64,000 nucleotides of DNA from Synechococcales cyanobacterium 340R_concoct_173_sub (GTDB lineage Bacteria; Cyanobacteriota; Cyanobacteriia; Leptolyngbyales; Leptolyngbyaceae), in NCBI GenBank assembly GCA_025354065.1, contig JANXNM010000391.1, forward strand, positions 1-64,000, read 5' to 3'. The translations under genes and the position numbers were made by a program. Below are positions 26,679 to 35,476 of this stretch, in pieces. The notes beneath the pieces are model-generated. The model saw only the letters and a list, made by a program, of their open reading frames with translations. It did not search any database and had not been told where the DNA came from. Numbering within the stretch: the stretch's first letter is position 1; every line of letters starts with the position of its first letter.

Positions 26679-26720
26679 GTAACTTTGGATACGAAATGGT
26701 CACTCAATCTCTTTTAGGGT
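26679..26720 (+). promoter_or_regulatory. NtcA-activated promoter of nirA
   Basis: GTA (26679-26681), eight bases, then TAC (26690-26692) make a perfect NtcA palindrome GTA-N8-TAC. A -10 element TAGGGT (26715-26720), matching TA-N3-T, follows after 22 bp. This is the canonical class II NtcA promoter arrangement. The likely start of transcription is about 26727, some 50 bp before the nirA ATG. NtcA is the CRP-family nitrogen regulator that responds to 2-oxoglutarate. Confidence 0.85.
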
Positions 26721-26775
26721 AGTGCCTTAAGTTGGCATAGATATTTTTCTGAACCCTTATTCCCAAACAACTGCT

Positions 26776-28674
26776 ATGACTCCCGTATCCGAAAAGGCTC
26801 CTGCTGCAAAAGCCGAGAAGCTGAATAAATTTGAGAAATTCAAGCTCGAAAAGGATGGCCTTGAGGTGAGATCTGAGCTTGATCACTTTGCCGCCATTGG
26901 TTGGGAGGCGATGGATGAGACCGATCGGATCCATCGTCTGAAATGGTTAGGGATTTTCTTCCGGCCCGTAACGCCTGGAAAATTCATGGTGAGATTGCGG
27001 TTGCCCAGCGGCATCATGACCAGTGCCCAATCCCGCGTGCTAGGAGATGTAATTCAACGCTATGGAGATGATGGTGTTGCAGATATAACGACCAGGCAGA
27101 ATATCCAACTTCGGGGGATTCGGATTGAAGATGTGCCGGAGATTTTTCAGCAGTTTGAAAGCGCTGGCTTAACTTGTGTTCAGTCGGGTATGGATAATGT
27201 TCGCAACATCACCGCGTCGCCTGTTTCTGGAATTGATGCGGCAGAATTGATTGATACTCGCGAATTGGCGCAACAGGTTCAGGATTTAATTACCAGTAAT
27301 GGTCAGGGGAATCCGCGCTTTAGTAATTTGCCCCGTAAGTTTAATATTGCGATCGGAGGCTGTCCTGACAATTCAATTCATGCCGAAATCAATGACATTG
27401 CCTTTGTTCCGGCGTTTCAAAATGATGTAATTGGATTCAATGTTGTCGTCGGGGGGTTCTTTTCAGCAAGCCGAGTGGAAGCCGCGATTCCGATGAATGT
27501 CTGGGTTCCGCCGAGTGACGTGGTGGATTTGTGTGGTGCAATTCTGGATGTATACCGCGACCATGGATCGCGTGCCAATCGTCAAAAGTCGCGATTGATG
27601 TGGTTGATTGATAGTTGGGGCATGGACAGTTTTAGAGCTAAAGTCGAAACCCAAATGGGCCGATCGCTCGCTCCCGCTGCGGCAAAGGACGAAATTAATT
27701 GGGATAAACGGGATCATTTAGGAATTTATCCCCAAAAGCAAACAGGTTTGAATTATGCGGGATTGCATATTCCGGCGGGGCGAATGGTCGCGGATGACTT
27801 CTTTGAATTAGCACGCCTTGCTGAAGTGTATGGCAGCAGTGAAATGCGTCTCACGGTTGAACAGAATATCATTATTCCAAATATTCCTGATTCGCGGTTA
27901 GAGCCATTCAATTCTGAAGTATTACTTCAACGTTTTAGCCCAAATCCCGGCCCTATTGTCCGTGGGATGGTGTCTTGTACGGGGGCGCAGTTCTGCGATT
28001 TCGCCATGATTGAAACCAAAAATCAGGCGATCGAAATGGCAACGCTGTTGGATGCGGAATTGGATGTACCGAAGGCGGTGAGAATGCATTGGACAGGATG
28101 CCCCAATTCCTGCGGTCAGCCTCAGGTCGCGGATTTTGGGTTCATGGGAACGAAAGCTCGGGTGGACGGTAAGACGGTTCCGGGTGTGGATTTGTTTATG
28201 GGCGGCAAAGTGGGCAAAGATGCTCATCTTGGCGAAAAGGTGATGAAAAGCATTCCGGTGACGGAGCTGAAGCCGTTTTTGCGTCAGGTGTTGATTGAAA
28301 AGTTCGGAGCTACTCTAAAATCTGGAGTGAATCCAACCGATTCGACAACCTGGGTATTGCCAGATGCGAATGCTACCGTTGCTAATACTGCGGTGACGAA
28401 TGTTGTTAAGCCTGCTACGTTGGTCTTCAGCAAATCCGGTCAGGAAATTGTTTGTGACAGTGGCAAATCCATTCTGAGCATTGCTACAGCGGCGGGGATT
28501 GCGATCGAAGCGGATTGTCAATCGGGAAGCTGTGGCACCTGCAAACAAAAGCTAGTTGAGGGCACGGTGGAATACCCGAATAATGCCCCAGCGGCCCTAA
28601 CGGATGCAGAACAAGCTCATTACGTCCTAACCTGTAGCGCCCATCCGGTTGGTCGTGTGGTGTTGGACTTTTAA
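26776..28674 (+). CDS. nirA: Ferredoxin-nitrite reductase with fused C-terminal ferredoxin
   Basis: A 632-residue protein that reduces nitrite to ammonium with six electrons. Residues 1-520 are the nitrite/sulfite reductase: two ferredoxin-like half domains and siroheme/[4Fe-4S] Cys at 401, 407, 442 and 446 (CTGAQFC and CPNSC). A linker (about 520-547) leads to a plant-type [2Fe-2S] ferredoxin domain, residues 548-632, with Cys at 581, 586, 589 and 620 (C-x4-C-x2-C plus a distal C). Ordinary cyanobacterial NirA is about 510 residues; a ferredoxin-extended form is known from Plectonema boryanum, and would carry its own electron donor. NtcA and -10 boxes lie upstream. The nrt and narB genes that usually follow are absent; rlmD converges instead. 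Confidence 0.96.
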   Translation: MTPVSEKAPAAKAEKLNKFEKFKLEKDGLEVRSELDHFAAIGWEAMDETDRIHRLKWLGIFFRPVTPGKFMVRLRLPSGIMTSAQSRVLGDVIQRYGDDGVADITTRQNIQLRGIRIEDVPEIFQQFESAGLTCVQSGMDNVRNITASPVSGIDAAELIDTRELAQQVQDLITSNGQGNPRFSNLPRKFNIAIGGCPDNSIHAEINDIAFVPAFQNDVIGFNVVVGGFFSASRVEAAIPMNVWVPPSDVVDLCGAILDVYRDHGSRANRQKSRLMWLIDSWGMDSFRAKVETQMGRSLAPAAAKDEINWDKRDHLGIYPQKQTGLNYAGLHIPAGRMVADDFFELARLAEVYGSSEMRLTVEQNIIIPNIPDSRLEPFNSEVLLQRFSPNPGPIVRGMVSCTGAQFCDFAMIETKNQAIEMATLLDAELDVPKAVRMHWTGCPNSCGQPQVADFGFMGTKARVDGKTVPGVDLFMGGKVGKDAHLGEKVMKSIPVTELKPFLRQVLIEKFGATLKSGVNPTDSTTWVLPDANATVANTAVTNVVKPATLVFSKSGQEIVCDSGKSILSIATAAGIAIEADCQSGSCGTCKQKLVEGTVEYPNNAPAALTDAEQAHYVLTCSAHPVGRVVLDF

Positions 28675-28702
28675 CTACGGCTAATTGCTGCTAGTTGTTG
28701 CG

Positions 28703-28740
28703 AAACCGCTCATGAATCAATGGATTTGTGAGCAGTTTTA
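28703..28740 (+). terminator. Probable terminator of nirA
   Basis: AAACCGCTCA (28703-28712) pairs with TGAGCAGTTT (28729-28738) with one mismatch, and TT follows. It lies 29 bp after the nirA stop and 20 bp before the end of the converging rlmD gene, so it could act in both directions. Confidence 0.5.
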
Positions 28741-28759
28741 TGGACCTCATCAATCTCGT

Positions 28760-30229
28760 TTAGGACACAACAATGCGCTCTAAAAATGCCACTGCTTCAA
28801 CGTGAGTGGTTTGCGGGAAAAAGTCAGCAGGTTGAACTCGGGTCAAACGGTAGTCATTGTTCTCGCACAAAATTTTCAAATCTCGTGAGAGTGTCGCTGG
28901 ATTGCAGCTCATATACACAATGCGATTTGGTTTGATCTTGAGTAATGTATTCAATACCCACCGATCGCACCCTCGACGTGGAGGATCCATTAATACAATG
29001 TCAGGACTGATAATCACATCATCAATGCTCTCATCTGTAATTCCCATCAGCAATGGCAGCAAGGTTTCCACACTTCCCGCATGAAATTCTGCATTCTCAA
29101 TGCCATTCTTTTCCGCATTAATTTTGGCTTGCTCGATCGCACTCTCCTGCATCTCAATCCCAATTACCCGCTTCACTTGCTTGGCGAGGGGTAAGCTCAA
29201 CGTGCCAATGCCGCAATAGGCATCCACAATTGTTTCACTGCCTGTTAAGTTCAATTCTTGTTCAATCTCATAAAGCATCGCCTCGGCTTGCTCGGTATAC
29301 ACCTGAAAAAAGGTATCGGGGCGAATTTGGAATTTCAAGCCCCCAAACCGTTCTTCAATGTAGCCACGACCGACAATACAAAAGGTCTCAAGGCCAAAAA
29401 TAACATTGCCTTTTTCATTGTTAATATTCAAACAAACGCCAACGAGTCCAAAGCGTTGCATCCATTCATTACATTGCTTCCACAGTTCATTCAGTTTGCG
29501 ATCTTTGGCCACGATCGTCAGCATCAGTTCACCTGTGCGACGACCGACTCTCAAGGAAATATGGCGCACATTGCCTTGATGGGTATTCTCATCATAAATT
29601 GCCCATTTTGCTTTACCAATATCTTTTTTGATTTCAGCAAGCAGTGGATTTAAACGCACGTCTTGAATCGGACATTGATTCAGATTAACAATGCTATGAG
29701 AGCCTTTTTGGTAATAGCCTGCAATGACATGACCATGAACGATCGATCGCATTGGATCGCGAAGTTTGGCTTCCGGTTGATTTCGTTCTGCAACACTCAA
29801 CGGATAGCTGGACTTGTTGCGATATTGAAACGGTTCGCCGACGCTTAAGACTTCATCGACTTCGAGTTCATCCCCAAATCCCCCGATGCGTTGCAGCGCT
29901 TGCACCACTTGGTCGCGTTTAGAGGCAAGTTGCTGACTATAGCTGACATGTTGCCACTGACAGCCCCCACATTTGTCGGCGACGATACATTTAGGCCGCA
30001 CCCGATCGTCTGAGGCTTGTAAAACATCGACCAGTTGAGCGGTGGCATATTTGGTTTTGACGATCGCCATTTTCGCTAAAATTCGATCGCCCGGTACGGT
30101 GTCTGGCACAAACACAACTAGTTCGTTCACCCGCCCAACGCCATCACCGCTATCACTGAGGCTTTCTATGGTCAACTCAACACGATCGCCTTGTCGCCAT
30201 TTCCGTATATCAGATGCTGTGGGAATCAT
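28760..30229 (-). CDS. rlmD: 23S rRNA (uracil-5-)-methyltransferase, RlmD/RumA family
   Basis: A 489-residue enzyme. Residues 1-65 are a TRAM RNA-binding domain (GDRVELTIESLSDSGDGVG). The [4Fe-4S] cysteines follow as CIVADKCGGCQWQH (three Cys) and the Cys of NQCPIQD. The SAM site is DAYCGIGTLSLPL, and YMSCNPATLSRDL holds the catalytic Cys that attacks uracil C6. Members make m5U at 23S rRNA position 747 and/or 1939; the exact position is not predictable. It converges with nirA. Confidence 0.93.
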   Translation of the reverse strand: MIPTASDIRKWRQGDRVELTIESLSDSGDGVGRVNELVVFVPDTVPGDRILAKMAIVKTKYATAQLVDVLQASDDRVRPKCIVADKCGGCQWQHVSYSQQLASKRDQVVQALQRIGGFGDELEVDEVLSVGEPFQYRNKSSYPLSVAERNQPEAKLRDPMRSIVHGHVIAGYYQKGSHSIVNLNQCPIQDVRLNPLLAEIKKDIGKAKWAIYDENTHQGNVRHISLRVGRRTGELMLTIVAKDRKLNELWKQCNEWMQRFGLVGVCLNINNEKGNVIFGLETFCIVGRGYIEERFGGLKFQIRPDTFFQVYTEQAEAMLYEIEQELNLTGSETIVDAYCGIGTLSLPLAKQVKRVIGIEMQESAIEQAKINAEKNGIENAEFHAGSVETLLPLLMGITDESIDDVIISPDIVLMDPPRRGCDRWVLNTLLKIKPNRIVYMSCNPATLSRDLKILCENNDYRLTRVQPADFFPQTTHVEAVAFLERIVVS

Positions 30230-30314
30230 TTTGAGTTGACCGGAAATTAAGGGGGGATTGGATGAAGTAGATAAGTCGAGCTTTAGTTAAAGACGATCGG
30301 TTGTTTTTTAGCTA

Positions 30315-30830
30315 TTATTTCTTTGCGCCTCGAATATCAATGACAGAACTGTTAAAGCTATATTGCGGTCCTTCGAGTTCTAGGGATGTGCCGATTTTTA
30401 CTTTTTTATTACCGAATACAATGCCACCATCATCAGCGACTTTTGCGTTGCCGTTCAAGGTTATGAGCATATCGTTGGAAAATCGCATTTCTGGACGGGG
30501 ATCGGGCAAGGCTTTGACGCTACCATCGGGCTGAGGTATGGCCAAACTGCGGGGCAAGAATTCTAATTTTGCCAGGTCTACTTGACCGGAGGGTTCGTTG
30601 CGGATGATGACACTAATTTTATCGCCTGGTTTGAGAATATTTTTAGGATCAATCGCATTAAGTCCTCGGACAATTACATCAACTTCGATGGGTGAACCCT
30701 GAGCATAGGACGATGTTTTGCCGGGGAGCAGGAAGATGCCTGCGATGACCATGAGAATAATTATGGCGGCTCCTGCATCTAGGATGCTAACTTTGCCGAA
30801 GAGTCTGCCTTTAGAATCCAAAATTGCCAT
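30315..30830 (-). CDS. DUF4330 membrane-anchored protein
   Basis: A 171-residue protein with a short polar start (MAILDSKGRLFGKVSILD), one membrane segment (about 18-37) and an outer domain with the DUF4330 features PIEVDVIVRGLNAIDPKN and GDKISVIIRNEPSGQ. The family is common in cyanobacteria and uncharacterised. It is next to rlmD, 85 bp away, in the same direction, and divergent from a GntR regulator. Confidence 0.8.
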   Translation of the reverse strand: MAILDSKGRLFGKVSILDAGAAIIILMVIAGIFLLPGKTSSYAQGSPIEVDVIVRGLNAIDPKNILKPGDKISVIIRNEPSGQVDLAKLEFLPRSLAIPQPDGSVKALPDPRPEMRFSNDMLITLNGNAKVADDGGIVFGNKKVKIGTSLELEGPQYSFNSSVIDIRGAKK

Positions 30831-31155
30831 GTGATGATTTCCCTTATTTCAGGATAAGAATCACTTACCCCATCCAAAATTTGTCACTCGTCAGAGTAGC
30901 ACATGTCTCCTGTCTCTAGAGAAATCGACGGATCTTTAGTTCTTTAGATTTAATGAAATAGATTTGCGCTCGGATTCTATTTAAATAGTTGATTAAATAT
31001 CGGGGTTATTTGCCGATCGGACACCAACCTCTGAAAATCCAACTATTTTTGTTTAAATTTGCAATGGAGCCTGCATAAGGTTACCCAGACAATGAATAAT
31101 AATAAGACTAGATAGAAACGTTGCTACTCAATCCCCACCATAGGTTCCACGGGTC
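30831..31155. other. Divergent 325-bp promoter region
   Basis: It separates DUF4330 (minus) from the GntR gene (plus). I see AT-rich stretches that could hold promoters but no clear palindrome of GntR-operator type, no NtcA box and no repeat. Confidence 0.4.
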
Positions 31156-32139
31156 ATGCCCCAGTTTAATATTCAGACGGATAGCGACATCCCCGCATCC
31201 AGTCAACTCTTTAACCAAATCTTATTTGCGATCGCCTCACGGCAGTATCCGCCAGGGCACCGCCTGCCCAGCACCCGGCAACTTGCTATGCTTACGGGGT
31301 TACACCGCAACACCATCAGCAAAGTTTATCGACAACTCGAAGATGCCGGAGTGGTCGATGCTCAGGCTGGATCCGGAATTTATGTTCGAGATCACATCAC
31401 AGAAGGCAACGCGCTCCAGCAGTCTCCCCTACTCCAGCAACATCCCGCCGCCCATCGTCTGATTCAGCAAAATGTAGACGAATTGTTAAAACAAGGCTGC
31501 TCCCTTAGCCTCACCCGTGAACTTTTTCTCGCCGAAATCGACTGGCGACTGCGGTGTAGTGCCCAAGTCCTAATTACCGCCCCCAGTCATGATCTCGCTG
31601 CCGGGGAAATGATGCTACAGGAACTTCAAAAAGCTCTGAACATTCCCATTCAGCTTGTTCCCATGGAAGAACTCGGCCAAGTTCTTGACCAAACACGCTC
31701 CAGCACTGTCGTCACCAGTCGCTATTTTATTCACCAAGCTGAAGCGATCGCTGCACCAAAATCAGCCCGTGTCATTCCCATTGATATTTATGATTTTGAA
31801 AAAGAACTTAAACTCGTCAAAGATCTGCCCAAAGGCCACCATCTCGGCATCGTTAGCCTTAGTGCTGAAACCATTGGCGTGGCCTCCATCATCATCCATA
31901 GTTTGCGCGGCGAAGATATTTTACTCATGGGCGCGGCGACCACCGATGCCTATAAATTAGATGCGATCATTCGTAATGCCCAGACTATTATCTGTGACGA
32001 ACCCAGTCATATCCCCGTTAAAGCCGCCATTCTCGCCGCCCAAGACGATTTAATCCGTGCTCCAAAAATCATCGCCTGTGAAAGCTTCATCGTAAGTAAA
32101 TCCATTGGACTACTCAAACGAGAGTTAGGATTGGAATGA
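31156..32139 (+). CDS. GntR-family transcriptional regulator
   Basis: A 327-residue protein. Residues about 15-78 are the GntR winged helix: QLFNQILFAIASRQYPPGHR, LPSTRQLAMLTGLHRNTISK, VYRQLEDAGVVDAQAGSGIY. The long C-terminal part (about 90-327) is alpha/beta and has no UTRA or FadR-type features I recognise; it contains a cyanobacterial-type domain with ILITAPSHDLAAGEMMLQEL and LLMGAATTDAY. I infer that it binds a small ligand. The HAD phosphatase gene follows 33 bp later and is probably co-transcribed. Confidence 0.85.
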   Translation: MPQFNIQTDSDIPASSQLFNQILFAIASRQYPPGHRLPSTRQLAMLTGLHRNTISKVYRQLEDAGVVDAQAGSGIYVRDHITEGNALQQSPLLQQHPAAHRLIQQNVDELLKQGCSLSLTRELFLAEIDWRLRCSAQVLITAPSHDLAAGEMMLQELQKALNIPIQLVPMEELGQVLDQTRSSTVVTSRYFIHQAEAIAAPKSARVIPIDIYDFEKELKLVKDLPKGHHLGIVSLSAETIGVASIIIHSLRGEDILLMGAATTDAYKLDAIIRNAQTIICDEPSHIPVKAAILAAQDDLIRAPKIIACESFIVSKSIGLLKRELGLE

Positions 32140-32172
32140 GTTCTATTTGGAATAAACCCTAGTGAAGCTTCT

Positions 32173-32859
32173 ATGCCATTAGAAAACTCTCCCGCCCATT
32201 CTCCATTATTTCCCCTGTGTAAACGGGTCAATCGAATGGTGATTTTTGACTTCGACGGAACGATCGCCGATAGCTTCAACATTGGGGTCAAAATTGGCAA
32301 TCAGCTTGCCCAGGAATTTGGGTTTCCAACCATTACTATGGCCACGATCGATCGATGGCAACATCTCAGCTCCAAGGAAATAATTCATGAAATCGGAGTT
32401 CCATTTTACCGTCTACCTAAAATCATCAGTCGCTTTAAATCTGACATGAACCGAGAAATCCCCAATCTTCAGCCTTTCGATGGCATGAAAGAAGCCCTTC
32501 GCACCCTTCGCAGTCAAGGCTGTCGTCTTGGCATTGTGTCATCAAACAGTGAAGATAATGTTCGTAGCTTCTTGGCAGTCCAAGGCATAAGCCACCTATT
32601 TGAATTTGTTATTTCCTGTCCTCGTCTTATGGGTAAGGACAAAGTTCTCAAACGAGTCTTAAGAAAGCAAAACATCCAGCCCGAAACCGTCCTTTATGTT
32701 GGCGATGAAACCCGAGACATTGACGCGGCCAAACGGAGCAACATCCGATCGGCTGCGGTATCCTGGGGCTTCAACTCACTCCAAGTCCTCGCCCAGCACT
32801 ATCCCGACTTCATACTGACTGAACCCGCCGACCTCAACAAAGTTGTCCTGCGTTTTTAA
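32173..32859 (+). CDS. HAD-superfamily phosphatase, phosphoglycolate-phosphatase-like
   Basis: Up to 228 residues. The catalytic motif I is FDFDGTIADS, motif II VSSNSEDN, motif III around MGKDKVLKRVL and motif IV GDETRDIDAAKR, so the hydrolase is complete with a small alpha-helical cap. The frame begins at an ATG at 32173, but the conserved part starts at another ATG at 32236 (MVIFDFDGT), which would give 207 residues, closer to the family. The substrate may be phosphoglycolate or another phosphorylated sugar. It is immediately after the GntR gene and 139 bp before rfbB. Confidence 0.82.
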   Translation: MPLENSPAHSPLFPLCKRVNRMVIFDFDGTIADSFNIGVKIGNQLAQEFGFPTITMATIDRWQHLSSKEIIHEIGVPFYRLPKIISRFKSDMNREIPNLQPFDGMKEALRTLRSQGCRLGIVSSNSEDNVRSFLAVQGISHLFEFVISCPRLMGKDKVLKRVLRKQNIQPETVLYVGDETRDIDAAKRSNIRSAAVSWGFNSLQVLAQHYPDFILTEPADLNKVVLRF

Positions 32860-32998
32860 AACGATCGCGGGGTTTTACGTAAATCTAATCTTAAGCTTTA
32901 GGTGAAGATTATTGGCTTGATGTGGCGAGATTAGCAACCAACGACGATCGAATTATCATCAGCCCTAGATTCGCTGATGGTTTTAAACGTCTTAACCC

Positions 32999-34102
32999 AT
33001 GATTATGAACCAAACTTATCGTCCGGTTTTTCTTGTGACTGGAGGTGCCGGATTTATTGGTGCCAACTTTGTTCTACGAATGCGCCAAAATAATCTAGCC
33101 AAAATAATCAATCTCGACAAACTTACCTATGCTGGGAATCCCCAAACCCTAGTAAGCCTTGCAGAAGATACCGATCATCAATTGGTGCGCGGTGACATTG
33201 GCAATACGGAATTGGTAACGCATTTACTTGATAAATATCAGCCTGATGCTGTTGTTAACTTTGCGGCTGAAAGTCATGTCGATCGATCGATTCTCAATCC
33301 TAATGAATTCGTGCAGACTAATGTTGTCGGAACACTTAATTTACTGGAAGCCAGTCGAGCGTATTGGCAACGATTGTCGGGTGATAAATGCAATAGTAAT
33401 AAGTGCAATAGATTTCGGTTTCTGCATGTTTCGACCGATGAAGTTTATGGTTCTCTCCGTCCCACAGATCCTCCCTTCCGCGAAGATACGCCCTATGCCC
33501 CCAATAGCCCCTATGCAGCCTCAAAAGCTAGTTCAGATCATTTAGTCCGGGCTTATTACCATACCTATGGAATGCCAGTTCTTACAACCAATTGCTCAAA
33601 TAACTATGGACCGTATCAATTCCCGGAAAAGCTAATTCCATTAATCATTTTAAATGCATTACAAGGCAAGCCGCTTCCAGTTTATGGCGATGGTCAGAAT
33701 GTTCGAGACTGGCTTTATGTCACGGATCATTGTGAAGCGATCGCTCTAGTCTTAGCACAAGGCAAACTCGGCCAAACCTATAATATTGGCGGGATTAATG
33801 AGAAAACCAATATTGATGTTGTTACTACTATTTGCAAGATTCTAGACAAACTAGCTCCCAAAGCTGGACTAGAACGTACGTCTTTAGTCACTTTTGTCAA
33901 AGATAGGCTTGGCCACGATCGTCGGTATGCAGTTGATTGTAGCAAAATCGATCGAGAACTGGGCTGGAAACCAAAAGAGAGCTTTGAGACGGGGCTGCTA
34001 CAAACAGTTCAATGGTATTTAGATAATCCAGAATGGGTTGAAGCCGTTCAATCTGGTGCGTACCAAACCTGGATTCATCAAAACTATAGCGATCGTAAAT
34101 AG
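32999..34102 (+). CDS. rfbB: dTDP-glucose 4,6-dehydratase
   Basis: A 367-residue enzyme with the NAD-binding [11 protein letters not shown] motif, STDEVYGSL (active Thr-Asp-Glu) and [10 protein letters not shown] (catalytic Tyr and Lys), followed by [14 protein letters not shown]. It converts dTDP-glucose to dTDP-4-keto-6-deoxyglucose, the second step of dTDP-rhamnose synthesis. rfbA lies 48 bp downstream. A short internal tract with CNSNKCNR near residue 125 is a small low-complexity insertion not seen in the usual sequence. It is convergent with the exopolysaccharide cluster. Confidence 0.95.
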   Translation: MIMNQTYRPVFLVTGGAGFIGANFVLRMRQNNLAKIINLDKLTYAGNPQTLVSLAEDTDHQLVRGDIGNTELVTHLLDKYQPDAVVNFAAESHVDRSILNPNEFVQTNVVGTLNLLEASRAYWQRLSGDKCNSNKCNRFRFLHVSTDEVYGSLRPTDPPFREDTPYAPNSPYAASKASSDHLVRAYYHTYGMPVLTTNCSNNYGPYQFPEKLIPLIILNALQGKPLPVYGDGQNVRDWLYVTDHCEAIALVLAQGKLGQTYNIGGINEKTNIDVVTTICKILDKLAPKAGLERTSLVTFVKDRLGHDRRYAVDCSKIDRELGWKPKESFETGLLQTVQWYLDNPEWVEAVQSGAYQTWIHQNYSDRK

Positions 34103-34150
34103 GCGGACTTATAAGTTCCAGTTATTTGTACATCAATTCTAGGTAGAAGA

Positions 34151-35044
34151 ATGAAAGGAATTATTTTAGCAGGCGGCTCTGGCACACGGCTTTACCCCTT
34201 GACGCATGTTGTCAGCAAACAACTCATGCCTGTCTATGACAAACCAATGATTTACTATCCGCTTTCGACACTAATGTTAGCGGGTATTCGTGAAGTATTA
34301 ATCATTTCCATCCCAGACCATTCACCACTATTTAAAGACTTATTGGGTGATGGATCTCAATGGGGAATGAAATTTAGTTATATTGAACAACCGACTCCAG
34401 ACGGTTTAGCTCAGGCGTTTATTTTGGGTAAAGAGTTCATTGGCGATGATTCAGTTTGTTTGATTTTGGGCGACAATTTGTTCTATGGTCATGGACTAGT
34501 TGAAATCTTACGCCGATCGGCCAAACTCAAAGACGGCGCTATTGTATTTGGGTATCGCGTTTCCGATCCCCGAGCTTATGGAGTTGTGGAGTTTGATCAA
34601 GCTGGAAAAGTAGTAAGTTTAGAAGAGAAACCCACCGAACCAAAGTCTAACTATGCAGTACCGGGAATTTATTTCTATGATTCACAAGCCGCTGCGATCG
34701 CCTCAACTCTCAAACCTTCCCTGCGCGGAGAACTCGAAGTCACTGATTTAAGCAAAGTCTATTTAGAACAGGGCAAACTCCACGTCGAACTCCTTGGACG
34801 TGGATATGCTTGGCTTGACACAGGCACCCACAAATCCCTCCATCAAGCGGCAACTTTCATTCAAATCCTAGAAGAACGTCAGGGCTTTAAAGTCGCCTGT
34901 GTCGAGGAAATAGCATACCGGAACGGCTACATTGATGCAGATCAATTACGAAATCTAGCCCAACCTTTAGCCGAGAGTACCTATGGTAAATATCTGCTAG
35001 ATCTCTTAATTCCAGATAATTTCTACGAACGCTGGAGAACCTAA
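34151..35044 (+). CDS. rfbA: Glucose-1-phosphate thymidylyltransferase
   Basis: A 297-residue enzyme with the nucleotidyltransferase start [18 protein letters not shown], the [10 protein letters not shown] and [20 protein letters not shown] motifs. It makes dTDP-glucose from glucose-1-phosphate and dTTP, the first step of dTDP-rhamnose synthesis. It follows rfbB by 48 bp and precedes the broken rfbC by 29 bp, so the three formed an rfbBAC operon. Confidence 0.95.
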   Translation: MKGIILAGGSGTRLYPLTHVVSKQLMPVYDKPMIYYPLSTLMLAGIREVLIISIPDHSPLFKDLLGDGSQWGMKFSYIEQPTPDGLAQAFILGKEFIGDDSVCLILGDNLFYGHGLVEILRRSAKLKDGAIVFGYRVSDPRAYGVVEFDQAGKVVSLEEKPTEPKSNYAVPGIYFYDSQAAAIASTLKPSLRGELEVTDLSKVYLEQGKLHVELLGRGYAWLDTGTHKSLHQAATFIQILEERQGFKVACVEEIAYRNGYIDADQLRNLAQPLAESTYGKYLLDLLIPDNFYERWRT

Positions 35045-35073
35045 GTAAATACATTCACAATCATCTATTTTTC

Positions 35074-35470
35074 ATGCAATTTATTAAGACTAAAATCCTA
35101 GATGTAATGATTCTGGAACTCAATGTATTTGGGGACGATCGGGGCTTTTTCTATGAGTGCTTCCATGAGAAAGCATTTCTAGATGCAACAGGAACTGAGA
35201 CTAAATTTATTTAAGACAATCATTCTAAGTCTGCCAAAATATATTGCGTAGTCTCCATTACCAAATTCAGTAACCTCAAGGAAAACTTGTTCGGGTGGAT
35301 GTGGGTGAGGTCTTTGATGTGGGAGTGGATTTGCGGCAAAATTTTGAATACTTTGTGGGCAATGGGTAGGCGTTGATTTAATCGCTGAAAACAATTTCCA
35401 GCTATGAGTCCAACTAGGATTTGCCCAATAAATTTAAAAGTCGAGAAACTACTAGGTTTATGAACGTTTT
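35074..35470 (+). pseudogene. rfbC: Decayed dTDP-4-dehydrorhamnose 3,5-epimerase gene
   Basis: From the ATG at 35074 the frame reads 46 codons of RfbC (ILELNVFGDDRGFFYECFHE) and then hits TAA at 35212, where the family has Gln in FxQDNHS. The homology continues past the stop (DNHSKSAK), shifts frame, gives ILRSLHYQIQ, meets another TAA, and goes on as PQGKLVRVDVGEVFDVGVDL. The later parts of the family, AENxxQLW-PPGFA and SET, can still be traced around 35370-35468 with a TGA in place of Trp and a further frame change. So there are at least three stops and two or more frameshifts, and the C-terminal third is gone. The Gly of the LRGLHYQ motif has become Ser. rfbD is also absent; functional copies must be elsewhere if rhamnose is still made. 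Confidence 0.85.
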
Positions 35471-35476
35471 TTTAGA

